Position numbers and translations under genes: made by a program. Source: Gamarada debralockiae (Eukaryota > Ascomycota > Leotiomycetes > Helotiales > Hyphodiscaceae). Taken from it: 64,000 bases of DNA. The stretch lies in the NCBI GenBank assembly GCA_002803225.1, contig NXFV01001860.1, forward strand, positions 1 to 64,000, in the 5' to 3' direction. Position 1 is the first letter of the stretch. Every line of letters begins with the position of its first letter. Shown in pieces: positions 22,416 to 33,953 of this stretch. The notes under the pieces are model-generated. The model did not search any database. It was not told where the DNA came from and was given only the letters and a program-made list of their open reading frames with translations.

Positions 22416-24894
22416 ATGTCTCCTGCAGACCGAAAGTCCCCAATTGGAGCTGAAACCACGACCAACAATTCACCAAATATGCCAAACGGCAAAGCTACAG
22501 CGGCGGCGCCGAAACTGAGCGATGACGGCCGCGTCGAGTTGGCAGATATGCTACCGTCCGGGCCAGCGATTGCTCCTGAAGAAGATATCATGCAACTCGC
22601 ACGCCTTGGCGACATTCAGGCCATAGAGAAGCTCTATGAGAGTGAGAAATTCGATGCGACGTACTGCGATGAGGAGGGGATCACTCCATTACATGTATTT
22701 TGTCCTTATATGACACATTAAGGAAGTTTGCTAACGAATCTTGCAGTGGGCTGCCATTAATAACCAATACGCCATGTGCCAATTCCTGATCAAAGCCGGG
22801 GCCGATGTGAACAAAAAGGGAGGAGAATCTGTTGCTACGCCTGCTATGTGGGCTGCGCAGAGATGTCATTATTATACAGTGCATCTATTGCTGGAAAATG
22901 GAGCGGACCCTCTCATAACGGACGTTCAAGGCTACAACATCCTCCATCTCGCGACTTTCGAAGGCAATATCCTCCTCCTTGTTCTTCTACTTCATCAGAA
23001 TATCCCAATTGACATCTCGGATAGCCATGGGCATACTTCTCTGATGTGGGCTGCATACAAAGGATTTCCTACATGTGTGGATCTGTTCTTGAGATGGGGA
23101 GCTGATGTCCATGCTGTTGATGAAACGGGATTCACGGCATTGCATTGGGCTCTAGTGAAGGGCAACCAAGGTTGCATACAGAAGTTGATCGAATATGGAG
23201 CGGATCGATTTGCTGAGACCTCAACGGGGAAAACGCCAGCTATCACTGCGGAGGAGATGAAGACGGAAAGGATATGGCACCGAGCTTTGGAAGAATGCGG
23301 ATACGATAATGAGGGCAGGCCAGTTGCTCTCGAATTCCCCATGTCCTCATGGCTTATGAAGGACAAACGGGGGTTCATGAAAAAATTCTTCTTTTTCTGG
23401 CCTTTCCTTATTATCTGGGTTATGATCATGATTAGTAGTCATATGGTGGTGTATGCGGGGATACCCCTTGCGTTATTTGCTGGTTATGCACTTCAATGGG
23501 TTGCTCAGAAGATCATGGAGTATGCTCCATCTGATATGAGGCATATGCACAAGACAGTAAGTTCTGCAGTCTATCCAGTATTGAGAGTCAAACGTTAACC
23601 AATTACCAGCCTTGGTTAGCGGGAATCTTTGCAGCTACCCTGTTTTGGGTGGGACTCAGGTGGTTGACGACCATTCTACCGGGTACTTTCTTCTCTGATA
23701 TGACTGAAAGCTTTCAACTAATCAAGGGTAGTAACATATTCCTCATACATGTTCTTCAACCTCGCCTTCGGTATCTTCTACAGCTTATGTGGATACTTTT
23801 ATTTCTGCACAATGTTCTACGAGCCCGGCTTTGTTCCGAAGCTCGGCGGCCTCACGGAACAAAAGGAGGTCATTGATGAACTCTTGAGCTTGTGGAAATT
23901 CGATGAACAAAACTTCTGCGTGCCTTGCATGGTTCGAATGCCATTACGGAGTAAACACTGCAAGAGGTGCAATCGCTGCGTGGCAAAGCATGATCAGTAA
24001 GTACGTCCGTGACCGGATCACTGAACTCGCTGACTTAATTCAAAAGTCACTGTCCTTGGGTATACAATTGCATTGGTGTCAACAATCATCGCCACTTCTT
24101 TCTGTACTTGATCTGTTTGGAGCTCGGCATCTTTGCACTCGTGAGACTGACAATCGGATGTGAGTAACCCCAGGATCAATCTGTTGATATTAGCTGACCT
24201 GGGTGAAGACTACACCGAAATTAGTAACAATGGCAGCGAGGAGTGCAACATTCTGGCTAAGGAGCTATGCCGCGTGGTCAACTCAGATCCCTACACTCTC
24301 GTCCTGGTGATGTGGGGTACTCTCCAGTTAACCTGGGTGACCATGCTTCTATTCGTGCAGTTCGTCCAAATCTCCAGGGCAATGACAACCTGGGAAAACA
24401 TGCGCGGCGCCCATCACGGCCATGGTCACGGAAGCAAAGCCTCAGAAGCAATCACCTCCGCGCTCACCACCGGCACAACATCTCGAGCCGGTGCGCAAAT
24501 CGGAAACTCAGGCCTAGGTCCCGATCCTGCACTACCCCCAACGCATGCACCAGGTGGTCATGGCCATCATCACCACAAGGAAGGCTGTTTCGGGCAATGG
24601 AAGAAAGTCCTCGGTGTCGATACCTTTGTGGAGACAGCATTACATGGCTATGAAGGCGGCAAGAACCGACCGCGACGCCAACGAAATCCGTTTTCGGTGG
24701 GTTGTATTCAGAATTGCAAGGATTTCTGGTGTGATCCTGCACCGTTGTTTGGGAAGAGGGAGAATGGGGAGGCGGTTCTCGGAGGAGACGTGGTCAATTA
24801 TACGATGATGTACGAGACGCCGCAGTTGCATAGGCGGACGAGGGGTGGGGAAGGTGCGGCGTACCAAAGTGTTGCGGGCGATGACTCTGTATGA
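22416..24894 (+). CDS. AKR1: Ankyrin-repeat DHHC palmitoyltransferase Akr1
   Basis: Six exons (22416-22694, 22747-23556, 23610-23682, 23732-23996, 24047-24159 and 24209-24894) give 741 residues, the usual Akr1 size. An N-terminal polar segment leads to about six ankyrin repeats (about 60-270), then membrane helices ([17 protein letters not shown] and others). The cysteine-rich domain [18 protein letters not shown] ends in the catalytic DHHC at 475-478. An intron splits the first His codon of DHHC, so splicing is needed to make the active site. More helices follow, then a His/Gly-rich tail. The enzyme S-acylates proteins at the Golgi and affects endocytosis and pheromone signalling in yeast. 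Confidence 0.93.
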
Positions 24895-25764
24895 TATGGT
24901 ATGGTTTAATGGTAGATTAACGAACGAAGCGAATTGGAAATGGATTCCAATTTTGATCCTTTATCAAGATTCCAGAATACTCTTTCAAGTTGTCCCTGGG
25001 AGGGGACGGCGGGCTCCGTCTCCAGTGATGTCCCTGGAACAGCTGCATTTGCCGCTAGAGAATCAAGTTTAGGAGCTCAATCGATCGCACGACTGAATGC
25101 AACGCACGGCGATACCACAAAGAATTGTACTGTTGTACACATGTCCTCTTCGAAAACGACAATCAGATCGATGGTAGAGCGGCTGACAGCGCTCTGGCAC
25201 CGCGTTTACTTGATGATAATACCGCTACTCTCTATTACTGATTCGAATCTAGGATATCAATCTACCAGCTTGCGGGCCTAGCACGGGCAGCCGAAACCGC
25301 TCGACTACTCGTAGAGCACGTGGTACACGATTGATAGTCGATTACTCTCGAGCTTAGAGATAAACACATACTACTAGATATAAAGGGTTGACTTGGATCG
25401 CGTATCCCAGGTGCTGTGGCCGCTTGATTGGTTTTGTCAGGGCCTTCAAATCTCGAATAGAGGATGCATACAAGGGAAGGAAAGACCCTCCTTGCCAGCG
25501 TGCAGCTGCTGTCAATAGACCCTCCGCGGGCCGTACAGAAGGGTTGGAAGGGAAAGTAAGCACCTCGGACTGTAGGCACGCCTCCTTGAGCCGAACGCTC
25601 CAATCTTTGTTAAGGGCCACTTTTGAATGTCAGCCCCACCCAGCTGAAGTAATATTCTCTTCATTAAAGGCGTGCTATATGTCCCGAAATTGAGGGTCAA
25701 TTTGATATCTGTTCCCCAATTGGTGAACAGACAGATCAAAAGTGAAATTTATTTGGTCCGTACA
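24895..25764. other. Intergenic region between convergent genes
   Basis: Both flanking genes end here, so it mostly contains 3' UTRs. Several open frames near 25262-25739 overlap on both strands and show no recognisable domain. Confidence 0.4.
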
Positions 25765-27591
25765 CTATCTACATTTCTTACATCTCATCATCATTTCCCC
25801 TCTCGGCCGCGCCTCTAACCCCAACTCCTGAAACACAGTATCCCCAAACACCGTATCTAAATCCGTGTAGCTCGTTTTAGGTTGCACATTCGGCTTCAAA
25901 TCCGTACACTCAAACTCATAATCTCTCAAAGTCATCAACAAAATAACCCTCAACTCATCCTGAGCTAGATTCTGTCCCAAGCAGGCCCGAGGTCCGCGAC
26001 CGAATGTCCGGAAATTGGAGCGGGGAATGGTGTTTACGGGATCGAGGAAGCGCTCAGGTTGGAATTTGGCGGGGTTGGGGTAGTGGAGAGGGTCGTAGTG
26101 GAGGGTATGGGCGGCTGGAATGACTGCTAGGTGGTTGTCGATCGGGTATGTTTGACCGTTGTAGGTGATAGTCGCGCTTTATAGGGTCAGGAAGTCACGT
26201 TTAGATCGGAATTTGGGAAGGGAAAACATACCCATCGTCTGCTTCTCTCACACCAAACCCAACAGGGAATAATCGAAGCGTCTCTTTGATGACGGCCGTC
26301 GTGTATTCCAATTCATCGAGCTTTTGCGGCGAGTCTCGGAGTATATTCAATGTCTCCTTGAAGTTTTCATGGAATATTTGGGAATGCTCCTCTCTTATCT
26401 TTTTCATCACCTCAGGGGATTTGGAGAGCAGCATGTATATATACTAGTTGCAGTTAGTAGAATGTTCCGTTTTGTGTCTGGACGTAGAGTCAAGGGACCT
26501 TACACAAAGTGTGTCTGTGGTTGTTCCATGGCCGCCAACAAGAAGGCCTTTGATGCTGTTCGCCATCATTAGAATAGCAATTTCCACGGGAAATTGATAA
26601 CCTACTTTGTAACCAGTAACTCAAGATATTCGGGTGGTAATTCTTCCGAAATTTTTCCTTTGACATTACCACCTTCTTCCTGCACCTGTTCGCGAAGCAT
26701 GAGATCCAAAATGCTGAAGGGATCCTTCCTCGATGGAACAATTCTCTCGCTCCTAAGTAGGTTCAGGCGCTCATTGATCTTGCCCACGATCGAAACTTGC
26801 AGCCTGTCAAAAATAGTCTTCCGCTTGAAGAATGCTCTCATCTTAACAAATGGATTCCACGATAGTTGAGCATCGGCGAGATGAATCATATCCCGAAGGT
26901 CTTTCAGGTACGAACTCCCTTTCGTCTGAGCATGAAGCGGAAAATTAAACACAACTCGCGCGATAACATCAAAGATGAGCTTCGCGGATGTCTCCTCCAT
27001 AGAAAATACCTCCCCAGTCTGAGCAAGCTTGTCCAGTGTACCCCGAAAAAGCATACACTCGTCAACCACAACACCCGTCAGATTCCTAATATGCGACCAC
27101 GAAAATGCCGGCGCCATCGCATTATGCGTCTTCTTCCAAACCGCACCATTCGAGGTTGCAATCACGTTCCTACCCACGATTGGCGAGATGAAGGCTTCGG
27201 ACATGGTGTGCATGGGTAATGACTTGACGACCGTCACTTTGTTCATGAGATCAGGGTCCGTTAGGACCACCATGGAGTCCGCGACTGGCCAGAGGTCGAG
27301 ATAAAAGATGCCTTTCAAGTTGTACTTTTGCGCTATGGCGGTTACGTATATCTGTGGGTGCATGTTTGGGGGCATTGTGCTAGAGACTTCGCCCATGACT
27401 TTCAGATGGCCCCAGAGAAAACTATGGGGTGGTTGCGGCTGGGAAAACAGTTAGGTCGGGGAATAGAAGCTTTGGAAGACACATACCAAGCCATTGAACC
27501 ATCGTCGGTTTTTGTACATGCGGTATAGAAAGTGAAGAAACCATGCTGAGCCTAAGGAAAGCAGTACGGCAATGACTTGTTTAGCTGCCAT
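25765..27591 (-). CDS. Cytochrome P450 monooxygenase-like protein
   Basis: Five exons (27591-27487, 27438-26606, 26555-26504, 26443-26232 and 26176-25765) encode 537 residues. An N-terminal membrane anchor (VIAVLLSLGSAWFLHFLY) is followed by the P450 fold. Seen in order are helix C WKKTHNAMAPAFS, I-helix VGGHGTTTDTL, ExxR in IKETLRLFP, PERF and the heme loop FGRGPRACLG with its cysteine ligand. It resembles the sterigmatocystin StcS/CYP59 group by impression only. The I-helix acid, normally Asp or Glu before the Thr (AGHDTT), is Gly here, which may change oxygen activation. No other secondary-metabolism gene is adjacent. The start could also be MVSDMAAK at 27603. Confidence 0.88.
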
Positions 27592-28951
27592 GTCTGAGAC
27601 CATATATGAAATGGACAGGATTTGTGAGAGCTGTTTGTTGATGTAGTCGAGAGAAGGTTGACAACAAATGCTCGCGAGACATGTGTCATGATCAGCGGAG
27701 CAGCCAAGAGCCGGGAATATGGTGCCCAATTGTGAACGGCAATTTGAGCTGACAGGGGCTATTAACTACTGTACCATGCGATTCGTTACGAAGTGCCCGA
27801 AATACTCGAGTGTCTCTTAATTTGCGGGTCTGGGGTCCCGTTTCCCGAATTAAATCAGATGTATGTATATCTCTGACTTCTTTCGAGCTACAATTCTTAA
27901 CCACCAGTGCTGCTTCAGCAAAAGTTCTGCTCTTGATGTTCTCTTTATCAATGCTGTAAGTCCAACAACCAGTGGGACAAAGCTGAACCTTGGTGTCCAA
28001 CCGTAAGCAGCCACCGGTGGTGTCAGCACAAGGACCGCGAACCTGTTCCATAGTGCCCAATCAATACGAGTTTTTCACAATTAGACTATTTAATTGATCA
28101 ATTCCATGGCCAATTAATCATCTCAATATTTCCTGAAGTAGACCATCTAATTCGTTGATCTCTTATCGAGTCATTAAGGCTCATTGGGTACAACTGCACC
28201 AGTGGGTGACACTACTCGTGACGGCGGGAAATTTTTCAAACGAAACAAAACTCTCAACTTTCGAAATAAACAATTAAGATGTTAATGTGATTTGTACTGC
28301 CAATAGTGCAGAATCGCATAGTTAACTTAAATTTTCTTCAAAAAGTTGTTGTGGTGAGATACAGTCTTTCCAAAGTTTCTGATCCGTCCCGAATTCTGAC
28401 AGACCCTGGTATCGATGGTAGTGGTATCGATGGTAGGAATAGTTGGTATGGCAGGAGTATCGCTGCGGGCTACTTAATCTAATACAGTGTGATCGGCCCT
28501 GTGGGTTGAAGCTTGAGAGTTGTAACAGCTGGAGGTAGCTGGAGGGCAACAGGAGGGATCACAGTATATCAGAGAAGTAGCCGTAGGGGAAAAGAGATAG
28601 TAATGGTTGTATTCCTGAGTCTTCGTACTATCTGATTTCTGAAATAAAATTCAAGCTTGCCCTTCTTCAAGTAGGGTTGGCAAGCCTTACTTATTACTCC
28701 ACATGGCAGTTGTACTAGCTGCTGACTCCGATTCCGAGCCTTCCAGGCTCCTGCACCCTTCCAGGGTCTGCATAGCCTAGCCTGTTCCTTCAGGGCCTAG
28801 TTCTATTACAGAATTAGTCTTCTCATTATCCTGGTCTGCTTGTCTAGTCCACTCGTTAGCGCTGGAATTATTTTTAGATCCATTTTTGCTGGTTCCCCTA
28901 GTAAATAGGTACTGGTACAATGCCTGGACTAGTACAAATTATCTAACGTAA

Positions 28952-29063
28952 CCAATAGGAATTAGCAAAGTATAGTACATGGCGTGGACTTATCTCTTAC
29001 TAGACTTCAGATTAACCCGTGCCATGTACTAGTCCATACTTTGCCCTCTACTCGTCCTATTGG
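28952..29063. repeat. Imperfect inverted repeat
   Basis: The left arm (28952-28983) and the right arm (29021-29063) are mutual reverse complements in three exact blocks: CCAATAGGA, GCAAAGTAT and GTACATGGC. The right arm has extra bases between blocks. The loop is about 37 bases. It may be the fold-back end of a decayed element. Confidence 0.65.
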
Positions 29064-29139
29064 CCAAATCTGCTTACTATCGGTCTTCGCTACAACTTGT
29101 ACTAACCGACATCCCTTCGAGGCGAAAGTCCTGTAATAC

Positions 29140-29450
29140 AACTGAATATTTGACTAAATTACAAATATCTTAACAAAAAATAATGTTATTCTATTCGTAA
29201 CACTCTGATCTTATAGTTAGCCTTTTATAAATCTAATCTATACATTTCCTTTTAAATAAGTTATATAAAGGCTTATAAGTAATGCTTTGATTATTATTTA
29301 TTTTGTACCTCTTTTCTTAACACTACACTTTATCTATGTCTTAGTGATTTTCTTGAAGCTCAAAACCCTGGTAATATTAAATGAAAGCAGTATAATTAAT
29401 TTATAATATTATTCTATTTTATTCAAAAAAGGGAATAAAGTTTTATGCAC
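29140..29450. other. AT-rich block
   Basis: This stretch is visibly much richer in A and T than its surroundings, with many TATAA/TTATAA words and no reading frame. In ascomycetes this composition is typical of old repeats hit by repeat-induced point mutation, but no parent element can be recognised. Confidence 0.5.
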
Positions 29451-29814
29451 GAGAATCAGGAGCTCTGCACTCGTGAAATCTTGCTCGGCTATATTTGCTG
29501 CTTTCTAATTTTCAGGCTAGGAGTGGCGGCTTGTAAATAATGTAGCCTAAGGTTTTCGGTGACTTCCTTAGTCACCATTAAATCTCGACGTTGAACAAGC
29601 ACTACGGTAACCTTATCTTTAATTACGGTCGTTCTAATCTGTCTGACTACCCATCTCAGCCTGCCACTCGATCAACGCTGCAGAAGACGATAGAGTACAG
29701 AGGGTTGTTCAGCCGCACGATTGCCGCCGCAAAAGTCGCGGATCGTTGACCTCGTCTAACAACGATTCTGCAGACAGCCATCGATATCCATCACGTACCA
29801 GCTTTCCGATCAGT

Positions 29815-32800
29815 ATGGGACTATTTTCGAAGATCAAGGGGAACTTACCGGGAAAGTCTAAGAAAAAGCCCGGCGGCGGATCCAAAGGTGAGGACAGAGT
29901 CTCCTCTCCGTCTGCGACTGCGGCAATGGACCTGATCTCTCCCCCTACAACGACGGCGCCGATTTCTGAGCCGCCCGCTAAGGTCTCGTCCATCACGACA
30001 ATCATCGCACAGTCGCCTCCTGAGCAGGTCGTGCCCTCTATTGCACAGCTTGCGAACAGCAGTCCCGCCCCAGCTCCTTCTGTTCCTGCTCAGCCAACCG
30101 CTTCCGACACCACTGCTGCTCCTTCGAGCTACGACATCGATCCATGGGCTCTAGCTTATGAAATATTTCAGAACCGACAACCTGAGTTGATGGCAGACTA
30201 TAAGAAGCACCTGGCTGCTCTGCAAGACGACGCTGCAGCCAGCGCAGATCTCTCAAACCCGCGGTCCGTCGAATCCATCGTGAACCAGCTATTGGAAGAT
30301 CGGGAGAAGAAGCAGTGGCGAGTATCGCTTCTGGGGAAGGATGTAAAGATTCGGGAACAAGCTGAGAGGTTAACAAAGTTTCTCCTCTGGTCCGACCCGA
30401 TAGTCAAGAACGCTGTCAGTGCTCAGCCATACGCAGCGCTTGCATGGTCTGGTGTTTCATTACTTCTTCCAGTAAGTATATGACCCTCCCAGCTCCTTTG
30501 CGGATGCTTACCCAAGCAGCTTCTTACGAGCGGCACCGCACAAAATGAGGCCATGCTGAAAGGCTTTAATTCGATCGGCGATGTCCAAGTCTATTGGAAA
30601 ATCAGCGAGAAGACTTATCTCCAATCCTCACATCAACAAAATTACCGAGACCTCGTCGAACCTTTAGCCAAGCTTTATTCCCACGTTATCGAATATCAGG
30701 CCAGGGTCATATGCCATCTATCCAGCGCTCAACTCTCCCGCGCATGGCAAAACGTGACTGATTGGAATAACTGGGTTGACTTAGCGGGCATAGTTAATGA
30801 CTTAAGCAAGAGGTGCAGCGACTGCATCCCTCCTCTCCGAGAGGAGGAGCTGCGGAAAAATAGGGATAGTCAACTGCAAGAGATACAAGAGTCGCGGACT
30901 ATCCTCGATGAAATTCGGCGCATCCTCAAAGAAAGCAGAGAGCAGACCCAGAGAAACTATGAGGACCAGAAGGAAAGAGATCTCCTTCAAGGTCTTGCGT
31001 CTGACTATGAAGGCTACAAAAACTTCAACCCACAGAGGGTGGCAGGCACGTGCGAGTGGTTCTTCGACGACGACAGATTCCGCAGATGGCGAGACAGCGG
31101 CATTTCCAGTCTTCTCTGGGTTTCCGCGGGCCCCGGTTGTGGAAAGTCAGTCTTATCGCGGGCTTTGATAGATGAGGGACGGCTGTCTACAAACGTTACA
31201 ACTTCGACCGTTTGTCACTTCTTTTTCAAGGACGGAGATAAAGGCCGTATGGACAGCACTAATGCCTTGTGCGCAATACTCCACCGACTTTTCACCCAAG
31301 ACCCTACCGGCAGCCTAATCAGATATGCACTGGACAGTCATAAGAACCTTGGCGAAAAGCTTACACAGAACTTCTCTGAGCTGTGGCAAATCCTAGAAAA
31401 GTGCGGTAGTTCCTCAGATACAGGAGAAATCGTTTGTATTCTTGATGCTCTAGACGAATGTAATGCGGACGGCAGACGACAGTTAATTAACCAGCTTAAA
31501 GAGTTCTATTTTAAGCAGAACCTGTCTAGCTATCGCTCAAGGCTCAAGTTCCTCATCACTAGTCGCCCATACGACGATCTCGAGGCATCTTTCAGAAAGT
31601 TCTCTGATACAACCGCATATCTGCGATTTGACGGTGACAACAAGTCCAAGGAAATCAGCCAAGAGATTAATTTAGTCATTGATGCCAAACTAGATGACAT
31701 TGCGGGTGATTTCGCTGATGAGGACCGCCGTAAGATTTCTGAACGTCTAAAAAGCATGGATCATCGCACGTACCTCTGGCTCCACCTCACAATTGACATC
31801 ATTGAGCAGAGTCCGTGTGAATACGGCCGACTGTCTGACGTAGAAAATTTATTGTCTGAGCTACCGGCGCAGATATCTGAAGCATACGAAAATATCTTGG
31901 GCAGAAGCAAAAATGAGAAGCATACTGAAATTCTTCTTCAAATAATCCTTGTAGCCGCACAACCACTGACCATCGACGAGGCTAACATTGACATTAGCTT
32001 TGCAGAAGGAACAATTCGTGTCGCACGCGGTACTACAGTCAAGGCTATGGCCAAGCAAAAATTTCCCAAGCACCGTCAAAAATCTTTGTGGCCTCTTTAT
32101 CAATGTCTATGACTCAAAGTTGTCTTTTATTCACCAAACAGCTAGGGAGTTTCTTGTACATTCTGAACGTCAAGGGAAGTGGAAAGGGCGCTTAAACATG
32201 GCGGAGTCGCACAGTACGATATCACAATCATGTCTCTATTATTTGCAGCTGCCGGATATCGTAAAACCAGTTCAGAATGACGCTACCAATGACCAACGAT
32301 ATCCCTTTTTCTCCTACGCCGCTGCACACTGGCCTTTGCACTATATCTCGCACTTTCGCGAAGCTGGTATAGGGAGCGAGAAGGAAATATCAGCATTAGC
32401 GCTAAGTCTCTGTGATACGGGATCAGAACGATACGAGGCCTGGTCCTCCATATATGCATCCAAGACATATGGATTTCCTAACTCTGCTAGCTCCCTGATC
32501 ATAGCGTCGTATTTCGGGTTTGAGGTGGTGGTGAAGCAGCTGCTCGAGAAGGGCGCTGAGCTGGAGTCCAAGTCTAATAATAGCCGGACACCGCTGTCGT
32601 GGGCTGCACGGAATGGGCACGAAGCGGTGGTGAAGCAGCTGCTCGAGAAGGGCGCTGAGCTGGAGTCCAAAGATAATGATAGCCGGACGCCGCTGTTGTG
32701 GGCTGCACAGAATGGGCACGAAGCAGTGGTAAAGCAGCTGCTCGAGAAGGGCGCTGAGCTGGAGTCCAAGTCTAATAATGGCCGGACGCCACTGTCATGG

Positions 32801-33268
32801 GCTGCACAGAATGGGCACGAAGCAGTGGTGAAGCAGCTGCTCGAGAAGGGCACTGAGCTGGAGTCCAAAGATAATTATTATGGCCGGACGCCACTGTCGT
32901 GGGCTGCATGGAATGGGCACGAAGCGGTGGTAAAGCAGCTGCTCGAGAAGGGCGCTGAGCTGGAGTCCAAAGATAATGATAGCCGGACGCCGCTGTTGTG
33001 GGCTGCACAGAATGGGCACGAAGCAGTGGTAAAGCAGCTGCTTGAGAAGGGCGCTGAGCTGGAGTCCAAAGATAATGATAGCCGGACGCCGCTGTTGTGG
33101 GCTGCACAGAATGGGCACGAAGCAGTGGTAAAGCAGCTGCTTGAGAAGGGCGCTGAGCTAGAGTCCAAAGATGATTATGGCCGGACACCGCTATCGTGGG
33201 CTGCACGGAATGGGCACAAAGTGGTGGTGAAGCAGCTGCTCGAGAAGGGCGCTAAGAAATCCCAATGA
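29815..33268 (+). pseudogene. NWD-NACHT-ankyrin NLR-like gene, frameshifted
   Basis: Exon 1 is 29815-30471 and exon 2 starts at 30520. The N-terminus (MGLFSKIKGNLPGKSKKKPGG) and a Pro/Ser/Thr-rich stretch are followed by an NWD NACHT N-terminal domain (about 115-350, WALAYEIFQNRQPEL to CSDCIPPL). A NACHT NTPase comes next, with P-loop GPGCGKS at 423-429 and Walker B CILDALDEC near 526. C-terminal are ankyrin repeats. Fungal NACHT proteins of this type act in non-self recognition and incompatibility. The frame breaks near 31985: the first frame runs on to a stop at 32112 (749 residues), while family sequence (LTLALQKEQFVSHAVLQSRLWP..FIHQTAREFLVHS) continues in another frame to 33268. The gap fits a loss of about 5 bases, and there is no room for an intron. 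A truncated NACHT protein could still be made; a sequencing error is possible. Confidence 0.8.
32525..33256 (+). repeat. Near-identical ankyrin-coding tandem repeats (99-base unit)
   Basis: Seven full units and a truncated eighth each encode about 33 residues starting VVKQLLEKGAELESK. The fourth unit has one extra codon (a second Tyr). Most differences sit in the SNN/DND/DDY loop and in R/Q/W before NGH. Units 2, 5 and 6 are identical in protein and nearly so in DNA. Such homogeneity indicates recent expansion or gene conversion. The antisense strand is open in several frames because of the repeats and should not be read as genes. Confidence 0.95.
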
Positions 33269-33953
33269 TTTGACCTAGCCAAAATGCCTTGGTGCAGCCG
33301 CAGTATAAATCTTTACATCTCTACATCATTATATCGTATATATATAATATAATAACTTTGATAGAGAGGGGCCTGGGGGGAGCCGCTAAGAGGGTGCGAA
33401 TTTACAGCAGGACGGGCCGTCCTGCAAACAGAAGGCGCTGGCCGCTGGAATCGGAAGGCATCAGGCGACCCTGGTGTTACGTTAAGACGAGGCCGCCCAA
33501 GTACTCGATTGAAGAGGAACACGGTAATTATTGCGATACTCGTAGAATTTGAGACCAGCGGTGCTCAGAAAAGGGATTGACGAAGAGGACTTGGAGAGGT
33601 TTGAATAAGAAATGAGGAGTGGGCCGCTTTAGGCAACAGGCTGAGACAAAAATTCGTCAGACGGAGCCGGGCTGAGAGCTGGATCATCACAATGTGCAAC
33701 TCCAAACAATTAGTGGCGCCGGGAGGATGTCTCTTACAGCAAGGGCCTGCTCTTCTTTGAAAGTATCTATTTACTCGGTGAATGGTTTTATTGGAATTTT
33801 GCTCGTAAGCCACAACGCATCAAGCTTTTCACGATGGAAAGCCTCGCAAAGCGAAGCAACCGAAATGACCCCGTCATCTTATATCAACGTCAAACTCCAC
33901 ATTTCTCTTCAAGTCGTTAGGAGCAGCAGGAAGGCTTTCGGTTCCGTGGAAGT
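33269..33953. other. Intergenic region
   Basis: Begins with a short AT run near 33325-33355, then mixed sequence without a credible gene on either strand. The open frames at 33289-33552 and 33694-33996 have no family features. Confidence 0.4.

Larger units (their letters stand above)
27592..29814. other. Gene-poor intergenic region
   Basis: About 2.2 kb without a credible gene. It becomes increasingly AT-rich to the right and holds a large imperfect inverted repeat at 28952-29063. The minus-strand open frame at 27692-28060 has no family features. The region probably contains remains of repeats upstream of the NLR-like gene. Confidence 0.45.

Noticed and set aside
32341..33206. Long antisense open frames (96-175 codons) opposite the ankyrin repeats
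   Set aside because: They arise because a 99-base coding unit with few stops on the other strand is repeated; they encode the same low-quality peptide in each unit and have no start context or domain.
32525..33256. Regular repeats reminiscent of a CRISPR array
   Set aside because: The units are continuous and coding, with no unique spacers, and they encode ankyrin repeats in a fungal gene.
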